Shown in pieces: positions 31,834 to 40,638 of a stretch of 64,000 bases of DNA (positions are counted from its first letter, which is position 1; every line of letters starts with the position of its first letter). Source of the stretch: Streptomyces sp. CB02261 (GTDB lineage: Bacteria; Actinomycetota; Actinomycetes; Streptomycetales; Streptomycetaceae); assembly GCF_001905665.1 (NCBI RefSeq), contig NZ_LIVX01000001.1, positions 62,001 through 126,000 of the forward strand, in the 5' to 3' direction. The position numbers and the translations under genes are program-made. The notes beneath the pieces were generated by a model, which made no database searches, was not told the DNA's origin, and was given only the letters and a program-made list of their open reading frames with translations.

Positions 31834-34649
31834 GGGCCCGGGATCGGCGGGACGACGCCGCCTCCGGCACCGGCCGGGAGCAGCGGCGGGGCCGGCGGCC
31901 GACAGGGGAGTCGCGGCCGGGGCAGCGGGAGCGCGGGACCGGGCTCCGGAGCGTCGCCGGGCAGGTGTTCGCCCTGGAGGCGCTGATCGCGCTGCTCGTG
32001 ATCGCGGCGGCCGTGTTCGTGACCCTGCACCAGGCGCGCAGCGACACCGAGCACGACGCCCGGATCCGTTCGCTCGCGGTCGCGGAGGCCTTCGCGAAGT
32101 CGCCCGGTGTCGACGAGGCGCTGGCCTCGCGCGATCCGACGGCCGAGCTCCAGGACCGGGCGGAGGCGACCCGGCGGGCGACGGGGGTGGACTTCATCGC
32201 GGTCCTGAGCCTGTCCGGGGTGCGGTACACCGACTCGGAGCCCGAGCTGATCGGCCGCAGGGCGACCGGTGACTTCACGCGCGCGACGGTGGACGGCGAG
32301 TCCTACACCGAGCTGTTCCGGGGTGCCCCCAACGACGCCGTACGGGCCGTGGTGCCCGTCGTGGACGAGCGGGGCCGGATCATCGGCATGGTCACCAGCG
32401 GCATCGAGCTGGAGAGCGTCACGCACGCGGTGGAGGGGCGGCTGCCGCTGCTCGCGGGCGCGGCGGGCGGCGCGCTGGTGATCGCCGTGGGCGGGGCCGC
32501 GCTGGTGAGCCGGCGGCTGCGGCGGCAGACGCACGGCCTCGGTCCGGCCGAGATGACCCGGATGAAGGAGCACCACGAGGCGGTCCTGCACGCGGTGCGC
32601 GAAGGGGTCCTGATCATGGGCTCCGACCGCCGGCTGCTGCTCGCCAACGACGAGGCGCGGCGGCTGCTCGGGCTCTCCGCGGACGCGGAGCGGCAGCACG
32701 TGTCGGAGCTCGGGCTCGACCCGAGGACGGTCGAGCTCCTGGAGTCGGGCCGGGCGGCGACCGACGAGGTGCACCGGGCGGGCGACCGGCTGCTCGCGGT
32801 GAGCGTGCGGCCCACGATGCCGGACGGGCACGAGTCCGGCTGCGTGATGACGATGCGGGACACCACCGAGCTGGCCGCCCTCACCGGTCGGGCGGCGGTG
32901 GCCCGTGGCCGGCTCCAGCTGCTGTACGAGGCGGGGGTGCGGATCGGGACGACGCTGGAGGTCGTACGGACGGCGGAGGAGCTGGCGGAGGTGGCGGTGC
33001 CGCGGTTCGCGGACTTCGCGACGGTGGAGCTGCTCGAACCGGTGCTGCGCGGCGAGGAGCCGCCGGGGGCCGCGGCGGCGACGACGGAGATGCGGCGGAC
33101 GGCGCTGAGCGGGCTGCGTCCCGACCAGCCGCTCCAGCCGGTCGGGGACACCGTGCGGTTCGACGTCCGCAGCACTCCGATGGCGAGGGCGCTCGGCGCC
33201 GGTCACGCGGTGGTGGAGCCGGAGCTGGCGGCGGCGGAGGGCTGGCGGGCGCAGGATCCGGAGGGGGCGGCGCAGGCCCTCGCCTTCGGGATGCACTCGC
33301 TGCTCACGGTGCCGCTGCTCGCGCGCGGCGTGGTGCTGGGGATGGCCAACTTCTGGCGCGCGGACACCCCGGAGCCGTTCGGGGAGGAGGACCTCTCGTT
33401 CGCGGAGGAGCTGGCGGCGCGGGCGGCGGTCGCGATCGACAACGCGCGCCGGTTCACCCGGGAGCACTCGATGGCGGTGACGCTCCAGCGGAGCCTGCTG
33501 CCGCGGGTGCTGCCGGAGCAGAGCGCGGTGGACGTGGCGTACCGCTATCTCCCGGCGAAGGCGGGGGTCGGCGGCGACTGGTTCGACGTGATCCCGCTGC
33601 CGGGGGCGCGGGTGGCGCTGGTGGTGGGGGACGTGGTGGGGCACGGGCTGCACGCGGCGGCGACCATGGGGCGGCTGCGGACGGCGGTGCACAACTTCTC
33701 GACGCTCGACGTGCCGCCGGACGAGCTGCTCGGCCATCTCGACGAGCTGACGGCCCGGATCGACGACCGGTCGGAGGGGCCGGAGGGCGAGGGGCGGCGG
33801 CGGGAGGAGGGCATCACGGGCGCGACCTGTCTGTACGCGATCTACGACCCGGCGTCGGGGCTGTGCACGGTGGCGAGCGCGGGGCATCCGGGGCCGGCGC
33901 TCGTGGGTCCCGACGGGCGGGTCGAGTTCCCCGAGCTGTCGCCGGGGCTGCCGCTCGGGCTCGGTCTGGGCGACGTGCCGTTCGAGGCGACGGAGCTGCG
34001 GGTGACGGAGGGGAGCAAGCTGGTGCTCTACACCGACGGGCTCCTGGAGGACCGGGGCCGGGACCTCGACACGGGGCTCGGGCTGCTGCGGTCCACGCTG
34101 GCCCGCCCGGACCGGACCCCGGAGCAGATCTGCGCGGACGTCCTGGCGACCCTGCTCTCCCCCTCGCCGCGGGACGACATCGCGCTGCTCGTGGCCCGGA
34201 CGCGGCTTCTCGAACGGGACCGGATCGCCGAGTGGGAGGTGTCACGGGACCCGTCTGCGGTGTCGCCGGTGCGGAACGCGGCGGCGGCGAAGCTGACCGA
34301 GTGGGGGCTGGGCGACCTGGCGTTCTCGGCGGAGCTGATCCTGAGCGAGCTGATCACGAACGCGGTGCGGTACGGGGCCGATCCGGTCCGGGTACGGCTG
34401 CTCCACGACCGGACGCTGATCTGCGAGGTCTCGGACGGCAGCAGCACCTCCCCGCATCTCCGGCACGCGGCGACGACGGACGAGGGCGGGCGCGGGCTGT
34501 ACCTGGTGGCGCAGTACGCGGAGAGCTGGGGCACCCGGTACGCCCGGCGCGGCAAGACGATCTGGGCGGAGCTGCGGCCGGGCGTGGGCGGTGAGCCGGC
34601 GCCGGTGCCGTTGCCCGACATGGACGCGCTGGAGGACCTGGCCTGGTGA
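31830..34649 (+). CDS. Membrane sensor SpoIIE phosphatase with C-terminal HATPase anti-sigma kinase domain
   Basis: 939-residue protein. A basic N-terminus is followed by a membrane helix (VFALEALIALLVIAAAVFV), an extracytoplasmic Cache-like domain (about residues 70-200), a second helix, PAS (about 250-350), GAF (about 360-540), and a PP2C domain with GGDWFDVIPL, GDVVGHGLHAAATMGRL and VLYTDGLLEDRG. The C-terminal HATPase is of RsbW type (ELILSELITNAVRYGADPVR, GRGLYLVAQYAESWG). It can thus combine phosphatase and kinase arms of a partner-switching system. It is coupled to the preceding paralogue and has similar PAS/GAF/PP2C parts. Confidence 0.93.
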   Translation: MRARDRRDDAASGTGREQRRGRRPTGESRPGQRERGTGLRSVAGQVFALEALIALLVIAAAVFVTLHQARSDTEHDARIRSLAVAEAFAKSPGVDEALASRDPTAELQDRAEATRRATGVDFIAVLSLSGVRYTDSEPELIGRRATGDFTRATVDGESYTELFRGAPNDAVRAVVPVVDERGRIIGMVTSGIELESVTHAVEGRLPLLAGAAGGALVIAVGGAALVSRRLRRQTHGLGPAEMTRMKEHHEAVLHAVREGVLIMGSDRRLLLANDEARRLLGLSADAERQHVSELGLDPRTVELLESGRAATDEVHRAGDRLLAVSVRPTMPDGHESGCVMTMRDTTELAALTGRAAVARGRLQLLYEAGVRIGTTLEVVRTAEELAEVAVPRFADFATVELLEPVLRGEEPPGAAAATTEMRRTALSGLRPDQPLQPVGDTVRFDVRSTPMARALGAGHAVVEPELAAAEGWRAQDPEGAAQALAFGMHSLLTVPLLARGVVLGMANFWRADTPEPFGEEDLSFAEELAARAAVAIDNARRFTREHSMAVTLQRSLLPRVLPEQSAVDVAYRYLPAKAGVGGDWFDVIPLPGARVALVVGDVVGHGLHAAATMGRLRTAVHNFSTLDVPPDELLGHLDELTARIDDRSEGPEGEGRRREEGITGATCLYAIYDPASGLCTVASAGHPGPALVGPDGRVEFPELSPGLPLGLGLGDVPFEATELRVTEGSKLVLYTDGLLEDRGRDLDTGLGLLRSTLARPDRTPEQICADVLATLLSPSPRDDIALLVARTRLLERDRIAEWEVSRDPSAVSPVRNAAAAKLTEWGLGDLAFSAELILSELITNAVRYGADPVRVRLLHDRTLICEVSDGSSTSPHLRHAATTDEGGRGLYLVAQYAESWGTRYARRGKTIWAELRPGVGGEPAPVPLPDMDALEDLAW

Positions 34650-34691
34650 GGGCGGCCGGGCCGCCCGCCCCGGACCGGCGGACGCCCGGGG

Positions 34692-35825
34692 CTAGCCGAG
34701 TTTCCTCAGGGCCGTCCGGACGGCCGTCAGGTCCTCGTCGGAGGCGAGACCGGCGTGGTAGAGCCGTAGTTCCGTCGCGCCCGCGTCGCGGGTCCGTTCG
34801 GCGTCCTCGGTCAGCCGGTCGGGGGCGCCGCCCATGCCGGCGACGACGGACAGGTTCGCGGCGAGGACGGTGTCGGGGCGGGCGTGGGCGGCGAAGTCAC
34901 CGACCCGGGGCGGGCGGGCGACCACCCCGTCGGCGAGGCCCAGGACGTGGGCGGGGTCCGTGCCGGCGTCGGCGCCGCAGCGGTACGGGTCGGGGTCGGC
35001 GTGCAGCAGGACCCGGAAGCCCGGCGGCGCGGCGGCCCGTACGGCGGCCACGGCGTCCTCCTGGAGGGTGCGGGCGGTGGCGGCGCGCCAGGCCAGGGCG
35101 GGGCCTTCCGGCGCGCCGAGGCCGCCGGCCGGTCCCGCTCCCGTCCACACCGGCTCCAGGGCGCGGCGCACGGCGGCGGCCAGTTCGTCGGGGTCGGCGC
35201 CCCCGTCCGCGTACCCCTCGCGGCAGGACGCGCAGAAGCAGAGCGACATCAGGTACTGCTCCCGCTCCCCCAGGGCGACGCCGCCGGTCTTGTCGTGGGC
35301 GTGCAGGTGGGCGAGGCCGTACCAGCCGCAGGACTCCAGTTCGGTGCCGGCCGCGCCGGGCCGTACGGCGGCCTCGGCGGCCAGGTCGACGAGCAGGGCG
35401 CGGACCTCGGGGCGTCCGATGCAGGGGGCCCAGGGGTAGCGGTCGCCGTAGGCGTTGACGACGGAGGTCTCGGGGTGTTCGGCGCCGAGGCGGGAGTTGT
35501 GGGCGAGGACGACCCAGCTGTGCACCTCGACGCCGGTGGCGGCGAGGGCGTCCGCGGCCCGCCCGAAGGAGTCGCCGGGGGCCCACCGCCCCGCCGGGTA
35601 GGGGCGGAGGGGGCGGTCGGCCCAGCGGTCCGGGTCCGGCGGGTAGAGCACGGCGGCGTGCTCGGCGGTGACGATCCGGTGGGCGGGGTGGCGGGGGGTC
35701 AGGGCCCGGGTGGAGTGGTAGGCGGCGGCGAGGGTGACCTGCGCGAGGCCGAGGCCGGCGAGGAGCTCGGGCGCGGCGGGGTCGCCGTCGACGTCCCAGG
35801 GGTAGACGAAGGCTCCCGTCCTCAC
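34692..35825 (-). CDS. Unassigned TIM-barrel-like protein coupled to kdgD
   Basis: 377 residues, not recognised as a named enzyme. Visible features are an N-terminal GAFVYPWDVDGD strand, YHSTRALTPRHP, SWVVLAHNSRLG, a conserved-looking CGWYGLAHLHAHDKTGG, a CFCASCREGY cluster and a C-terminal LRLYHAGLASDEDLTAVRTAL. Alternating strands and helices plus the CxxCR motif recall putative glycoside hydrolase barrels of unknown activity. The GTG start overlaps the kdgD stop, so the two are made together and a role in uronic-acid or glycoside use is likely. Confidence 0.75.
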   Translation of the reverse strand: MRTGAFVYPWDVDGDPAAPELLAGLGLAQVTLAAAYHSTRALTPRHPAHRIVTAEHAAVLYPPDPDRWADRPLRPYPAGRWAPGDSFGRAADALAATGVEVHSWVVLAHNSRLGAEHPETSVVNAYGDRYPWAPCIGRPEVRALLVDLAAEAAVRPGAAGTELESCGWYGLAHLHAHDKTGGVALGEREQYLMSLCFCASCREGYADGGADPDELAAAVRRALEPVWTGAGPAGGLGAPEGPALAWRAATARTLQEDAVAAVRAAAPPGFRVLLHADPDPYRCGADAGTDPAHVLGLADGVVARPPRVGDFAAHARPDTVLAANLSVVAGMGGAPDRLTEDAERTRDAGATELRLYHAGLASDEDLTAVRTALRKLG

Positions 35826-36754
35826 GCTCCGGCCTCCTTGAGGCGCGAGCGGGCGTGCTCGACGAGCCGGACGAGCGTGTCGACGTGCTCGGGGGCGGGC
35901 TCGCTGAGCGGCGGGCGTACCTCGCCGACGTCCAGGCCTCCTCTCCGTACCGCGGCCTTGACGAGCGAGACGGCGTATCCCTTCCCCTGGGCGCGGAGTT
36001 CGACGAGGGGCCGGTAGAAGGCGTCGACGAGGAGGTCCACGGTGGGGTCGTCGCCGGTGGTGAGGGCGCGGTGGAAGGCGAGGGCGAGGTCGGGGGCGAA
36101 GCAGAAGACGGCGGAGGAGTAGAGGGTGACGCCGATGCCCCGGTAGGCGGCGCCGGTGAGTTCGGCGGTCGGCAGGCCGTTGAAGTAGAGCAGGTCGAGG
36201 CCCTCGGAGCGGACGGCGCTGACGATCCGCTGCATGAGGTCGAGGTCGCCGAGGCCGTCCTTGAGCCCGATGATCCCGTCGGTGCGGGCGAGGGCGACGG
36301 CGGTGTCGGGGGTGAGGATCGCGTTGTCGCGCTGGTAGACGATGACGTCCAGCGCGGTGGCGGCGGCGAGTTCGGTGTAGTGGCGCAGCAGGCCGGCCTG
36401 GTCGGCGACGACGAGGTAGGGCGGCATGGCGAGGAGTCCGTCGACGCCGGCCTCCTCGGCGAGCCGGGCGTAGCGCACGGCGAGGGCGGTGCCGTAGCCC
36501 GCGCCCGCGACGACCGGGACGCGGCCGGCGGCCTCGTCGACGGCGGCGGCGACGCAGTCCCTGAACTCCTCGGGGGTGAGGGCGTGGAACTCGCCGGTGC
36601 CGCAGCAGGCGAACACGGCCGCGGCGCCCGCGTCGATCCCCGCGCGTACATGGGCGCGGAAGGTGTCGAGGTCGACGGAGCCGTCCGGCGCGAAGGCGGT
36701 GACGGGGAAGAACAGCAGGCCGTCGAGCCGGCCGGCGAGCGGGGCAGTGGTCAC
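35822..36754 (-). CDS. kdgD: 5-dehydro-4-deoxyglucarate dehydratase-like (DHDPS superfamily)
   Basis: 310-residue TIM-barrel lyase of the DapA superfamily. The predicted reaction dehydrates and decarboxylates 5-keto-4-deoxy-glucarate to 2-oxoglutarate semialdehyde. Features are LFFPVTAFAPDGSVD, the substrate loop CCGTGEFHALT, the catalytic Tyr in DVIVYQRDNAIL and the Schiff-base Lys in GIIGLKDGLGD, all in the KdgD pattern. The GTG at 36754 follows GGGAG; the frame extends upstream without support. It is divergent from the uronate dehydrogenase gene, fitting an oxidative glucuronate/galacturonate route. Confidence 0.88.
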   Translation of the reverse strand: MTTAPLAGRLDGLLFFPVTAFAPDGSVDLDTFRAHVRAGIDAGAAAVFACCGTGEFHALTPEEFRDCVAAAVDEAAGRVPVVAGAGYGTALAVRYARLAEEAGVDGLLAMPPYLVVADQAGLLRHYTELAAATALDVIVYQRDNAILTPDTAVALARTDGIIGLKDGLGDLDLMQRIVSAVRSEGLDLLYFNGLPTAELTGAAYRGIGVTLYSSAVFCFAPDLALAFHRALTTGDDPTVDLLVDAFYRPLVELRAQGKGYAVSLVKAAVRRGGLDVGEVRPPLSEPAPEHVDTLVRLVEHARSRLKEAGA

Positions 36755-36799
36755 GGGCGCTCCCAGAAAGTCCGTCGTGCAGGGCCATCGTGCACAGGT

Positions 36800-36860
36800 A
36801 TGACTGTCATCCATATTCTTGAACAGCGTCGTTCCGCACGCTAGAACAGCGCGGAACGAC
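36800..36860. promoter_or_regulatory. Divergent promoter region with two palindromes
   Basis: ATGACTGTCAT at 36800-36810 is a perfect 5-bp-arm palindrome. A second, larger one has perfect 10-bp arms, GTCGTTCCGC at 36828-36837 and GCGGAACGAC at 36851-36860, with a 13-base spacer. GAACAGCG occurs twice, at 36821 and 36844. The cluster lies between kdgD and the uronate dehydrogenase gene and is the likely control point for both. Confidence 0.65.
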
Positions 36861-36966
36861 CGGTCAAGAAGCGAACGCGCCGTATCTCACACCCTTGACG
36901 CTCCATCGGACCGCTCCCTAGCGTGTCCACGGTTGTGAATGCCACTCAGCAGAGGAGACCCGCTCC

Positions 36967-37776
36967 ATGTCCGCACCCCGCACCGTCCTGCTCACCGGCG
37001 CCGCCGGGGGCGTCGGCACGCTGATGCGGGAGCTGCTGCCCCCGTACGGCTACGAGCTCCGCCTCCTGGACGTCGCCCCGGTGCCGGGGGCGCCGGACGC
37101 GATCGTCGCCGACCTCGCGGACCGGGCGGCGCTGCGCGAGGCGGTCAGGGGCGTCGACGCGATCGTGCACCTGGCGGGCATCTCCCTGGAGGCGAGCTTC
37201 GAGAAGATCATGGCCGCCAACATCGCCGGGACGTACCACCTCTACGAGGCCGCCCGCGAGGAGGGCGTCCGGCGCGTGGTCTTCGCCTCCAGCAACCACG
37301 CCGTCGGCTTCACCCGCCGCCCCCGCGAGGGCGAGCCGCTCGTCCCGGTCGACACCCCGCACCGCCCCGACACCTTCTACGGCCTCTCCAAGTGCTTCGG
37401 CGAGGACCTGGCGCAGCTCTACTGGGACCAGCACGGCATCGAGACCGTCTCCGTCCGCATCGGCTCCTGCTTCCCGGAGCCCACCTCGGTGCGGATGCTG
37501 TCGATGTGGCTCAGCCCCGCCGACTGCGCCCGGCTCCTGCACGCCACGCTCACCGCCCCGGACGTCGGCCACACGGTGGTGTACGGCTCCTCCGCCAACA
37601 CGCGCGCGTGGTGGGACCTCTCCACCGCCCGGGCGCTCGGCTTCGAGCCGCGGGACGACTCGGAGGCGTACGCGGAGAAGCTCATCGCCGAGAAGGGCCT
37701 CCCGCCCGAGGGCAGCGCCGACGACCTCTACCTGGGCGGCCACTTCTGCGTGGACCCGCCCCGGTGGCCGCACTGA
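36967..37776 (+). CDS. udh: NAD-dependent uronate dehydrogenase-like (extended SDR/epimerase family)
   Basis: 269-residue Rossmann enzyme predicted to oxidise glucuronate or galacturonate to the aldaro-lactone with NAD. The nucleotide motif GAAGGVG lies at residues 11-17, DVAP and DLADRAALREAV follow, and the catalytic Tyr138-x3-Lys142 sits in FYGLSK. SSNHAVGF and SVRIGSCFPEPTSVRMLS are typical of bacterial Udh. The ATG follows GAGGAG. The opposite kdgD gene supports the pathway call; no aldarate dehydratase is in the window. Confidence 0.87.
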   Translation: MSAPRTVLLTGAAGGVGTLMRELLPPYGYELRLLDVAPVPGAPDAIVADLADRAALREAVRGVDAIVHLAGISLEASFEKIMAANIAGTYHLYEAAREEGVRRVVFASSNHAVGFTRRPREGEPLVPVDTPHRPDTFYGLSKCFGEDLAQLYWDQHGIETVSVRIGSCFPEPTSVRMLSMWLSPADCARLLHATLTAPDVGHTVVYGSSANTRAWWDLSTARALGFEPRDDSEAYAEKLIAEKGLPPEGSADDLYLGGHFCVDPPRWPH

Positions 37777-37805
37777 ACGACGGACGCGACGACAGGATCC
37801 GCACC

Positions 37806-38027
37806 ATGGACGACCGCCCCCTCGCCCTCGTGACCGGGGTCGTCAATCCGGGCCCGGTGGACACCGGCTGGATGACGGAGGACCTCCGCGAGGAGATGGC
37901 CCGGCAGACCCCGCTCGGCCGGCTCGGCACACCCCGGGACACCGCGCACCTGGTGGACTTCCTCTGCTCCCCCGAGGGCCAATGGATCAACGGGCAGCTG
38001 CTGATGAGCAACGGCGGACTGGCCTGA
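37806..38027 (+). pseudogene. SDR family oxidoreductase reduced by a large in-frame deletion
   Basis: A 73-codon open frame begins like an SDR (MDDRPLALVTGV) but passes directly to the family's C-terminal segment (VNPGPVDTGWMTEDL, PLGRLGTPRDTAHLVDFL, WINGQLLMSNGGL). The roughly 170 residues with the rest of the Rossmann fold and the Ser-Tyr-Lys active site are missing, without any frame break. No full enzyme can result. It may be a dead remnant, or a micro-protein if still translated. It lies 29 bases after the uronate dehydrogenase stop. Confidence 0.85.
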
Positions 38028-38043
38028 GCGGAGATACGCAGGA

Positions 38044-38076
38044 CCCGGCCGGACTGATACGGGGGAGCCGGCCGGG
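38044..38076. terminator. Possible hairpin between convergent genes
   Basis: A 9-bp stem (CCCGGCCGG with CCGGCCGGG) has a 15-base loop, 16 bases past the SDR remnant stop. The remaining gap to 38219 shows no gene. Confidence 0.45.
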
Positions 38077-38219
38077 GCCCGGGTCACGGGTGCGCGCTGG
38101 CAGACCGGACCTGCTCACCGTAGGCCCCGACGAAGATCATCGCGAGCCGCTGAACGCGACCCCTGTCCGGAATGCGCGGCGGGTCGACGCACGGAGGCAC
38201 GGACCGGCGCGCGCCGCCC

Positions 38220-39185
38220 TCAGCCGGACGCGCGCAGGGTGGAGGACGGCGACTCTCCGTACTTCTCCCGGTAGCGCGCCGCGAACCGGCCCTGGTGGGC
38301 GAAGCCCCAGCGCCAGGCCACCTCGCTGACGCTCACCTCGTCCGGCGCCGCCGACCGCAGCTCCTCCCGGACCCGGTCGAGGCGGACCTCCCGTACGTAC
38401 GCCATCGGGGACATCCCCACGTACTCCCGGAACGACTCCTGGAGGCGGCGCACGCTCACCCGGGCCAGGGCCGCGAGCTCGGTGGTGGTGAAGGGGTGCT
38501 CGGGGCGTTCCCGTACCGCGTCCATCGCGCGCTTGACCGGGGCCGGGCGGCGCGGCTCCCCCGGGTGGGCGAGCGCCTCGCGCCAGGGGTGCTCGGCGGC
38601 CAGCAGCAGCCCGTTGAGCAGCGCCTCCTGCAAGGGGCGCGCGACCAGCTCGTGCCGGGCGAGGCCGTCGCCGGCGAGCGCCTCCGCGGCGACCTGGCGG
38701 GCGAAGCGCACCCAGCTCAGGCCCGGCCCGCGGGTGATGTCCAGGCCGGGCGTGAAGACCAGCGGGCCCCGGGGCGGGCGGCCCATCAGCCGCTCCAGGC
38801 GGTCGCGCAGCTCGGCCGCCCCCACCTTCACCGACAGCGCCCGGCAGTCCCCGCTCCAGCGGTCGAGGACGGTCTCCCCCGCCGGGTCCAGGAGCAGCGC
38901 CTCGGCGGGCGTCGCGACGATCGAGGCCCCGCCCTGACGCATCTCCATCCTGCCGCTGAGCGGCGCGTTCAGGTGGTAGGCGCCGAGTTCACCGAAGCTC
39001 ATCCGCACATCGGCCCCGCAGCTCAGGTCGCCGATGACCAGCGGGCCGAGCGCGACGGTGTCGAAGCGCGCCGCGAAGGGGCGCCGCTCCCGGTCGACGA
39101 CGTCCATCCGGCTCGCGTAGTAGCGGACGTCGAGCTCCTCACGCGCCTCGTCGACGTCCCGCGTGCGGAAACGGCTCCCGGCCAT
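38220..39185 (-). CDS. AraC family transcriptional regulator
   Basis: 321-residue regulator. The N-terminal AraC-binding-like domain (GAYHLNAPLSGRMEMRQGG, PAEALLLDPAGETVLDRWSG) is of the AraC_binding_2 type. The C-terminal double helix-turn-helix includes ELAALARVSVRRLQESF and EVAWRWGFAHQGRFAARYREKYG. The ATG at 39185 has AGGAGAAG before it; upstream ATG or GTG starts lack support. Possible targets are the divergent TerD gene or a lost neighbour. The effector is unknown. Confidence 0.9.
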   Translation of the reverse strand: MAGSRFRTRDVDEAREELDVRYYASRMDVVDRERRPFAARFDTVALGPLVIGDLSCGADVRMSFGELGAYHLNAPLSGRMEMRQGGASIVATPAEALLLDPAGETVLDRWSGDCRALSVKVGAAELRDRLERLMGRPPRGPLVFTPGLDITRGPGLSWVRFARQVAAEALAGDGLARHELVARPLQEALLNGLLLAAEHPWREALAHPGEPRRPAPVKRAMDAVRERPEHPFTTTELAALARVSVRRLQESFREYVGMSPMAYVREVRLDRVREELRSAAPDEVSVSEVAWRWGFAHQGRFAARYREKYGESPSSTLRASG

Positions 39186-39387
39186 GACTTCTCCTGCCCC
39201 CACAGGACCCACGGGCCCCTCCACCCCCACCACACCCATGGGTCGTAAGAATATTCATATGACGGATCTGACCGGGAACGGCGGGATGCCCGGCATGGGG
39301 CGGCCGAGGTGACCGCCGCGTCACCGGGGTGGCCCAACCCGGCGAGGGTAAGGGAACGGCAAAGGGGCGCGGATCGTTACCCCTGGC

Positions 39388-40617
39388 ATGACCGCTATGA
39401 CCCCCGGCTCGAACATCCCTCTCACCGCCACGCGCGTGGCGGTGGACGTCGCCGCCCCGGTGCGGCTCGACGTCTCGGGCCTGCTGCTCGGCGCCAACGG
39501 CAAGGTGCGCTCGGACGACGACTTCATCTTCTACAACCAGCCGTCAGGCCCCGGTGTCACCTACCGCTCCGGCGGCGGCACCGCCCCCGACGCGATCCAG
39601 GTCGACACCGGCGCCCTCCCGCCGGGCATCGAGAGGATCGTCGTCACCGCGAGCCCCGACGCCGCGGGCCAGACCTTCCAGGGCATCGAGCCCACGGCTA
39701 CCCTGCGCAACGCGGACGACGGCAGCGTCCTCGCCACCTTCACCCCGCCGCAGCTGGCCACCGAGACCGCGCTCGTGGTCGTCGAGATCTATCTGCGCAA
39801 CGGCGCGTGGAAGGCCCGCGCCGTGGGCCAGGGGTACGCGAACGGGCTGGCCGGCATCGCGACGGACTTCGGCGTCTCCGTGGACGACGCGCCCGCCGCC
39901 GCCCCGGCAGCCCCCGCCACCCCGGCAGCCGCCCCCGTCGCCCCGCCCGCCCCCGTCGCGCCTCCGGCCCCGCCGGCGCCCGCCCCGGTGGACCCCCGCG
40001 TCGCGGCCGCCGCACCCGCCGCCGCCCCCGTCTCCACCGGCAAGATCAACCTCGACAAGGGCCGGGTCAGCCTCCAGAAGAACCAGACCGTCTCCCTGGT
40101 CAAGGGCGGCCGCCCGCTGCTCTCCCAGGTCAAGATGGGCCTCGGCTGGGAGCCCGCCTACCGGGGCAAGGACATCGACCTGGACGCCTCCGTCATCGCG
40201 TACGGACCCCAGCGCAACCACCTGGACAGCTGCTACTTCGGCAAGCTGACCATCCTGGGCGGCTCGGTCAAGCACTCCGGCGACAACCTCACGGGCGAGG
40301 GCGCGGGCGACGACGAGGTGATCGTCGTCGACCTCGGCCGGCTGCCGGCCGAGGCCACCGGCCTGGTCTTCACGGTCAACTCCTTCTCCGGCCAGAAGTT
40401 CACCGAGGTCGCCAAGGCCTACTGCAGGCTGATCGACGCGGCGACGAACGAGGAACTGGTCCGTTTCGACCTGACCACCGCGGAGCCGCAGACCGGCGTG
40501 ATGATGGCCAAGCTGATCAAGCAGTTCTCCGGTGAGTGGGAGATGACGGCGCTGGGCGAGTTCGTGAAGTCCCGGACCGTCCGGGGCATGGTGAAGCCGG
40601 CCGCCCAGGCACTCTGA
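39388..40617 (+). CDS. TerD family protein with two TerD domains
   Basis: 409 residues. Domain 1 covers about 5-165 (TPGSNIPLTATRVAVDV, LNGAW-like end). An Ala/Pro-rich hinge lies at about 170-215. Domain 2 covers about 216-405 (INLDKGRVSLQKNQTVSLVKGG, YRGKDIDLDASVIAYG). TerD domains bind calcium and occur in stress or tellurite-resistance gene sets; acidic calcium-type residues are visible in DDDFIFYNQ and GDDEVIVVDL. The ATG at 39388 is used; an ATG three codons later gives the usual MTPGSNIP start and is equally possible. The gene stands alone here. Confidence 0.92.
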   Translation: MTAMTPGSNIPLTATRVAVDVAAPVRLDVSGLLLGANGKVRSDDDFIFYNQPSGPGVTYRSGGGTAPDAIQVDTGALPPGIERIVVTASPDAAGQTFQGIEPTATLRNADDGSVLATFTPPQLATETALVVVEIYLRNGAWKARAVGQGYANGLAGIATDFGVSVDDAPAAAPAAPATPAAAPVAPPAPVAPPAPPAPAPVDPRVAAAAPAAAPVSTGKINLDKGRVSLQKNQTVSLVKGGRPLLSQVKMGLGWEPAYRGKDIDLDASVIAYGPQRNHLDSCYFGKLTILGGSVKHSGDNLTGEGAGDDEVIVVDLGRLPAEATGLVFTVNSFSGQKFTEVAKAYCRLIDAATNEELVRFDLTTAEPQTGVMMAKLIKQFSGEWEMTALGEFVKSRTVRGMVKPAAQAL

Positions 40618-40638
40618 GCGACCGGCCGCGGCGCGTGT

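Noticed and set aside
31443..33887. 814-codon minus-strand frame
   Set aside because: Antisense of the two SpoIIE phosphatases, rich in His/Arg, no recognisable domain.
39259..39312. 17-residue open frame between AraC and terD
   Set aside because: No ribosome site and no sign of conservation; probably chance, though a decayed gene start is possible.
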